Positions 60,275 through 64,000 of a stretch of 64,000 bases of DNA are shown in pieces; positions within the stretch are counted from its first letter, which is position 1, and every line of letters starts with the position of its first letter. Origin of the DNA: Pararge aegeria. Its lineage: Eukaryota; Arthropoda; Insecta; Lepidoptera; Nymphalidae. Where the stretch lies: positions 4,278,001-4,342,000 of the forward strand of contig NC_053191.1 of NCBI RefSeq assembly GCF_905163445.1. Reading direction: 5' to 3'. The notes beneath the pieces are model-generated. The model saw only the letters and a program-made list of their open reading frames with translations, was not told the DNA's origin and searched no databases. The position numbers and the translations under genes were made by a program.

Positions 60275-61774
60275 TCAGTACTTGGAACAGTTGAAATTAT
60301 CTATAAATGTATCCCAACGTTGTGTAAATTTATGTATTGCGTTCATTTTAGCACTACCCTTCAAAGCACTATACTTTATAGAATTAAACGCAAGTTGTTT
60401 TAGCAATCTCAAATCAGCTAGGCGACTAGCGACACCGACAAAAGCCACATAAAAGTCATCGGACAACGGATCAGCTTCCCAAATACCCGGATCATCACTT
60501 GACAGCACTACTGGCATACCGTTAGCCAAGAAACTACTCAACGGATGATTACGTACATCTTTTACCAAAGATAACACATTATTAGATATAACGTTCACTT
60601 CCACGCCTATTCCTTTCTCAATAACTTTTTTCATCAGCAATGGATGTTTAGGCAAGGCGTAAGCGTGACCCAATCTTTTCGCTCCCAAAAGAATGGCATC
60701 AATTAAGTTTTCATCTGTAGTTGTTCCATACCAATCAGTTTCTCCGGCATGAAAGAAATAATCCAAATCTTTGGAAGCAGCAAGCAGCTGTGGTATAAAG
60801 TCTATTAGAGGGTTGCCCAAATCCTCTTGACCAACCAGATCAAATCCTGCAAATACCTCCGGCATATCAGCTTTTATGGCTCGAGCTAATCGCAAATATT
60901 CATCCAACTTGTCTCTGTTGATTCCCCTTGCCGGAGCGTAAATAAGCTTCGCTCCTATAAAGTCGGGATAGTCTTTTTTGAATTTATCAAATGTCTTTTT
61001 GTAGGATTTTGCAGTTATTAAAGGATTATAAACCGTCCCATCCAACTCATACAAACTTGGAAGTATACTCCTGAATTCCACGTACATTACATTGTCTTCC
61101 CGAAATTTTCTGAGGACCTCATAACAATATTGTTCCCATATCGGTCTGTATGTTATAATTGGGTTAACTCTTCCAAAATATTTCATAAAAGTGCCCCAAG
61201 ACTCTTTAATGCTTGGGTATACAACGTCGGGGTTGTCTACATACATCGTGAAATATTTGCGTAACTTGGCGTCAAAGGCGGCCGTGTTATTCGATGACCG
61301 TCTGACGTCACTGATTAAATTCCATTTATTTGTGCAGGATATTGACGGTGTTTTATCAGAAAACTTAAACAGTACGTCATCTTTATCGTAACACATGTAA
61401 AGACTGTCGGTGTATGTTAAGTTTAAAACATAATCCGGCCCAGCGATTCCCATATCGTGAATGTGTAACGCTGCCCCTTTAGGTAGTTCTTTGATAATTT
61501 GGTAAACTTTTGAATGGCGGATGCTGTTCTTGTACGAGAAGAAATGTCGGGAGAATTCATACGATTGCGGATTGTTGAAACCGTAGTCCACTTCGCGAAA
61601 CTTGCGTTGCATTAGACAGTTGTTGACGTCTGATTCTTTATCTGTGAGCGTCGAGTTTCCCCCAACAGATAAGAGGGCTTCATCTCGTACGATCTTTGCT
61701 CTCTGTGCTTTGTAATCGTCAATTGAGGCGTTGCAAGCGGCAAGTATTAATAGATAGGGAAGTATAGAACGCAT
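60275..61774 (-). CDS. Secreted adenosine deaminase, ADGF/ADA2 family, intronless
   Basis: It converts extracellular adenosine to inosine; insect members act as growth factors in haemolymph and saliva (family knowledge). It has 499 residues in one exon. The signal peptide is MRSILPYLLILAACNA. The catalytic domain has HIHD (zinc His104 and His106), a Cys128-Cys147 pair at the place of the family's receptor-binding loop, FDLVGQED (311-318), FHAGETDW (341-348, zinc His342 and catalytic Glu345), RLGHAYALPKHP (His370) and SSDDPG (425-430, Asp427). N-glycosylation sites include NAS, NST, NLT and NNT. All metal and catalytic residues are present, so an active enzyme is likely. Two positions differ from vertebrate ADA2 as I remember it: GQED where GHED is usual, and PARG where the nucleoside-contacting SDHR is usual. 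The copy is intact with its own TATA box. Confidence 0.93.
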   Translation of the reverse strand: MRSILPYLLILAACNASIDDYKAQRAKIVRDEALLSVGGNSTLTDKESDVNNCLMQRKFREVDYGFNNPQSYEFSRHFFSYKNSIRHSKVYQIIKELPKGAALHIHDMGIAGPDYVLNLTYTDSLYMCYDKDDVLFKFSDKTPSISCTNKWNLISDVRRSSNNTAAFDAKLRKYFTMYVDNPDVVYPSIKESWGTFMKYFGRVNPIITYRPIWEQYCYEVLRKFREDNVMYVEFRSILPSLYELDGTVYNPLITAKSYKKTFDKFKKDYPDFIGAKLIYAPARGINRDKLDEYLRLARAIKADMPEVFAGFDLVGQEDLGNPLIDFIPQLLAASKDLDYFFHAGETDWYGTTTDENLIDAILLGAKRLGHAYALPKHPLLMKKVIEKGIGVEVNVISNNVLSLVKDVRNHPLSSFLANGMPVVLSSDDPGIWEADPLSDDFYVAFVGVASRLADLRLLKQLAFNSIKYSALKGSAKMNAIHKFTQRWDTFIDNFNCSKY

Positions 61775-61876
61775 GTTTTGAAGCTGTATTGACGCGCTTC
61801 GTGTTGCGCGAACGAACTCCGATAACAGACTGGCCGTGGCGAAAACATCGGATCGGGCGAATGACCTGACGCAGCG

Positions 61877-61884
61877 ATTTTATA
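61877..61884 (-). promoter_or_regulatory. TATA box of the ADGF gene
   Basis: TATAAAAT on the minus strand about 105 bp upstream of the ATG. A start site 25-30 bp downstream would fall near 61850, giving a 5' UTR of about 75-80 nt. Confidence 0.6.
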
Positions 61885-61914
61885 AACATTGTTTTTATGA
61901 GTAACACAATAGTT

Positions 61915-61955
61915 TGAATATTGGATAGAAGCAGACGTTACTTTGCGAAATTCCA
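61915..61955 (-). repeat. Repeat J end block, inverted
   Basis: 'ttggatagaagcagacgttactttgcg' is the reverse complement of the end of repeat J (34340, 49930, 53960). It lies just upstream of the ADGF TATA box. Confidence 0.6.
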
Positions 61956-61974
61956 TGTTATATTTAAGTAACAG

Positions 61975-62300
61975 TTCAGTTCAGTTCAATTCAGTAAGTA
62001 ATAGAAATACTTATAACAAAATTTAAAAGAAAGTTGACTGTAACTACTTACTTATTTAAACATCAGAAATAAAATTAAACTTTTAAATATGTTTACTGGG
62101 CTACATAAAATTAGTAATAATGTAGTAATAATTCATTCAAGGGAAATTGTATTTTATATTATAACAAATTACCGGAAGAAATCTATGACATAAATTTTTC
62201 AAAAAGTTCATAGTTTATGTAAAACATAAGCTTATAGAATAATCCTTTCATAATATTTTAAAGCGTGATGGTAATAAAAAAAACCCCCGGCTAAATTTCT
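61975..62300. other. Unassigned AT-rich stretch
   Basis: It starts with a short CAGTT-type run ('cagttcagttcagttcaattcag', in part). Nothing else recognised. Confidence 0.45.
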
Positions 62301-62304
62301 TGTG

Positions 62305-62435
62305 GGCTCTTCTTGACCAGGGCACGTTGGAAAACCGCCTCGATATAGTTTTAAGTTAACGAATGTAGTTATCCCCATCACCACCCAATATTAATAATGA
62401 TATATGTATGAACGCTTGATAAGTGCCTGTAATAG
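62305..62435 (+). repeat. LINE 3' tail, repeat I copy 3
   Basis: 'gaccagggcacgttggaa ... cgaatgtagttatccccatcacc', a diverged relative of 54869-55036. Confidence 0.55.
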
Positions 62436-62469
62436 GTCTACATAAAACCTTTTGGAATTTTAATTTGAA

Positions 62470-62915
62470 TGAAAAGTATAGGATTTTTCCATCAAGAAAT
62501 TCTTAGTAGCAGTCCAGAGTTTGGAACTTAGCGTTGATTCAACCGTGGGTCTCGGAGAGCACGTTAGGCGATGATCTCTCTCCGGTTGTCTCAGAGCTGC
62601 CGTCCCATTGAACTGAGACTGAGGGAATAGACAGTGCACCTGTGTTTGCGCATGCACTCGTGCCGTATAATATCTTCCGCGTAGTTGGAAAACCTCTCTG
62701 GAAATTGACCACCCTGGCCAAAATCCGTCAGAGTAACTTATACACGTATGCTATTCATCCGCATTTAAGTGTCTAGGCTCCAAAATCCTTCTATGAGGCT
62801 TCTGCCCAGCGGCTGGACGCTTCTAGAAACCTCTCTAGTCTCTCCTATGAAAGAGGAGGTTTCCCAGCAATGGGACTTTAACAGGCTAACGTTGACGATG
62901 ATAGTGGGTTAGCTG
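62470..62915. repeat. RTE-like LINE remnants, two orientations
   Basis: 62470-62740 reads on the minus strand as a LINE coding remnant (blocks 'gcgcatgcactcgtgc', 'gaccaccctggccaaaatccg'). 62760-62915 reads on the plus strand as a tail ('gaggcttctgcccagcggctgg', 'cccagcaatgggactttaacaggcta'). Both are degenerate. Confidence 0.5.
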
Positions 62916-63049
62916 CTACATTATTTACTGAACACGTGTGCGTTTGACATCCTGGTATCGAATGTTATGTATAAATGACACGTATGTTCTTAAAATAGCC
63001 TACTTAGGTTTTGCTGATTTAACATTGTCTGTTGTCGTTGTTTCAAACC

Positions 63050-63165
63050 GACGGAGTGTTATAAGTTTGACGGGTCTGTGTGTGTGTGTGACTGTGTGTG
63101 TCTGTGGTATCGTGTTTCACGAACGGATGAACCGATTTTGATTTTGTTTTTTCGAGTGTTCTAAG
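63050..63165 (+). repeat. Dispersed (TG)n-containing repeat, copy 2
   Basis: (TG)n, 'gtctgtggtatcgtgtttcacgaacggatgaaccgattttgatt', then a T-run, the same order as 16905-17060. SINE-A follows immediately. Confidence 0.65.
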
Positions 63166-63170
63166 CTTTA

Positions 63171-63283
63171 CGACCGATTGGAGCAGTGGCAGCGACCCTG
63201 CTTTCTGAGTCCAAGACTGTGGGTTCGATCGGTTTTCAATGTCTGGGTGTTTATGTGTATATTATAATATGTATGTTTATATG
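63171..63283 (+). repeat. SINE-A copy 8, internally deleted
   Basis: 'cgaccgattggagcagtgg' head and GTGGGTTCGATC jump directly to 'tcaatgtctgggtgtttatg'. The 40-bp segment between B-box and 'gtgtctggg' is missing and the 3' end is lost. Confidence 0.85.
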
Positions 63284-64000
63284 CAACGTCGGATTGCATG
63301 TGTGTGGAAGGAAGTTTCGAAGTGATCGATCGCTGCCATGGATTGTGAATGGGGGAATTACATCTCTTCTGAGAGCAATTCATTGGGTGATGGCAAAAGC
63401 CAAGCTTCTAGTGAAAAAGAACATTTCAGTAGGTCCCGAAACTAATGATGGGCGAGACTTACGCGAGTATTGAAGGTGGAAATGCTCCACATGGGGAGAT
63501 CAGCATTGATTTATTAGTACTGGATGTAGGTATTTAGATGTACAATTAGGTACGATCTACCATTTGCTAAAATGGATAGCTAAGCCATGGATTGCCCTTA
63601 CATGGACCCCTTAACGAACAGCAAAAGCCGGAATTACCTGGTCTTGAAGAAGGCAACTTTGGTACAGTACTTAAGTAAGGAAAACGTTGCACTAAGCAAA
63701 AATAACTTTATGTTCTTAATTTCCAACAACTAGCTTACATTATTGCTCTAAAAGAAAAAAGACAAAAATGCCAACCTACCCACATAATAAGGAGCCGAAA
63801 AACAACTTGCAAAGCACCGAAACGATCTCGCATAAGCCGCGATTTGTATAGACTTTTTTAAACGATAAAATTTACTAAACCTCACTCCGCGCTGGTGTAA
63901 ATTACAGCCAGCGGCCTCCTAAAGGGTTCATTTTCAAAGCAGCGCTTTAAAGAAACTAAAAAAAAATTAATCTGAAAAGAAATAAAGGCAGTCTCATCCG
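63284..64000. other. Intergenic to window edge, nothing recognised
   Basis: A 95-codon frame ending at 63473 begins inside the SINE and has no motif. The sequence from 63480 to 64000 shows no repeat or gene I can name. Confidence 0.4.

Overview
This is a 64 kb piece of an AT-rich insect nuclear genome. Coding sequence is split by GT-AG introns and the gaps are full of short interspersed repeats. The repeats are of kinds I know from Lepidoptera: tRNA-headed SINEs ending in a 'gatggcgatgtgtg' block, SINEs with a GATGATGATG end, 'gttgcccgcgacttcg' elements and LINE 3' tails. A butterfly or moth is the best reading. A butterfly is somewhat more likely, but I cannot name the family securely.

Layout, left to right. 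(1) 305-36372, minus strand: the first 28 coding exons of phosphatidylinositol 4-kinase III alpha (PI4KA). I rebuilt these exon by exon; they join in frame for 4,989 nt (1,663 codons). The lipid-kinase catalytic domain lies beyond the left edge. (2) 26015-about 32990, plus strand: a previously unlisted small gene of seven coding exons plus one 3'-UTR exon. It is nested antisense inside the 10.9 kb intron 2 of PI4KA and encodes an 88-residue secreted glycine-rich peptide. (3) 37545-46906, minus: a homologue of ALMS1, the Alstrom-syndrome centrosome/basal-body protein. One 4.4 kb exon and seven small ones encode it, and it ends in a clear ALMS motif. (4) 47337-48969, plus: TRAPPC3/Bet3, the core TRAPP vesicle-tethering subunit, in four exons. 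It lies head to head with ALMS1 across about 430 bp. (5) 48970-60274: about 11 kb with no recognisable host gene, made of SINEs, LINE tails and two TIR elements. (6) 60275-61774, minus: an intronless 499-residue secreted adenosine deaminase of the ADGF/ADA2 family with its own TATA box. (7) 61975-64000: repeats only.

The four conserved genes do not form a pathway. PI4KA makes PI4P at the plasma membrane, TRAPPC3 acts in ER/Golgi traffic, ALMS1 acts at centrioles, and ADGF acts outside the cell on adenosine. The points most worth a second look are the nested glycine-rich gene with its symmetric phase-1 micro-exons, the two ways ALMS1 can splice through a tandem AGAG acceptor, a set of near-perfect short inverted duplications, and several inverted-repeat elements with identifiable ends and target sites.
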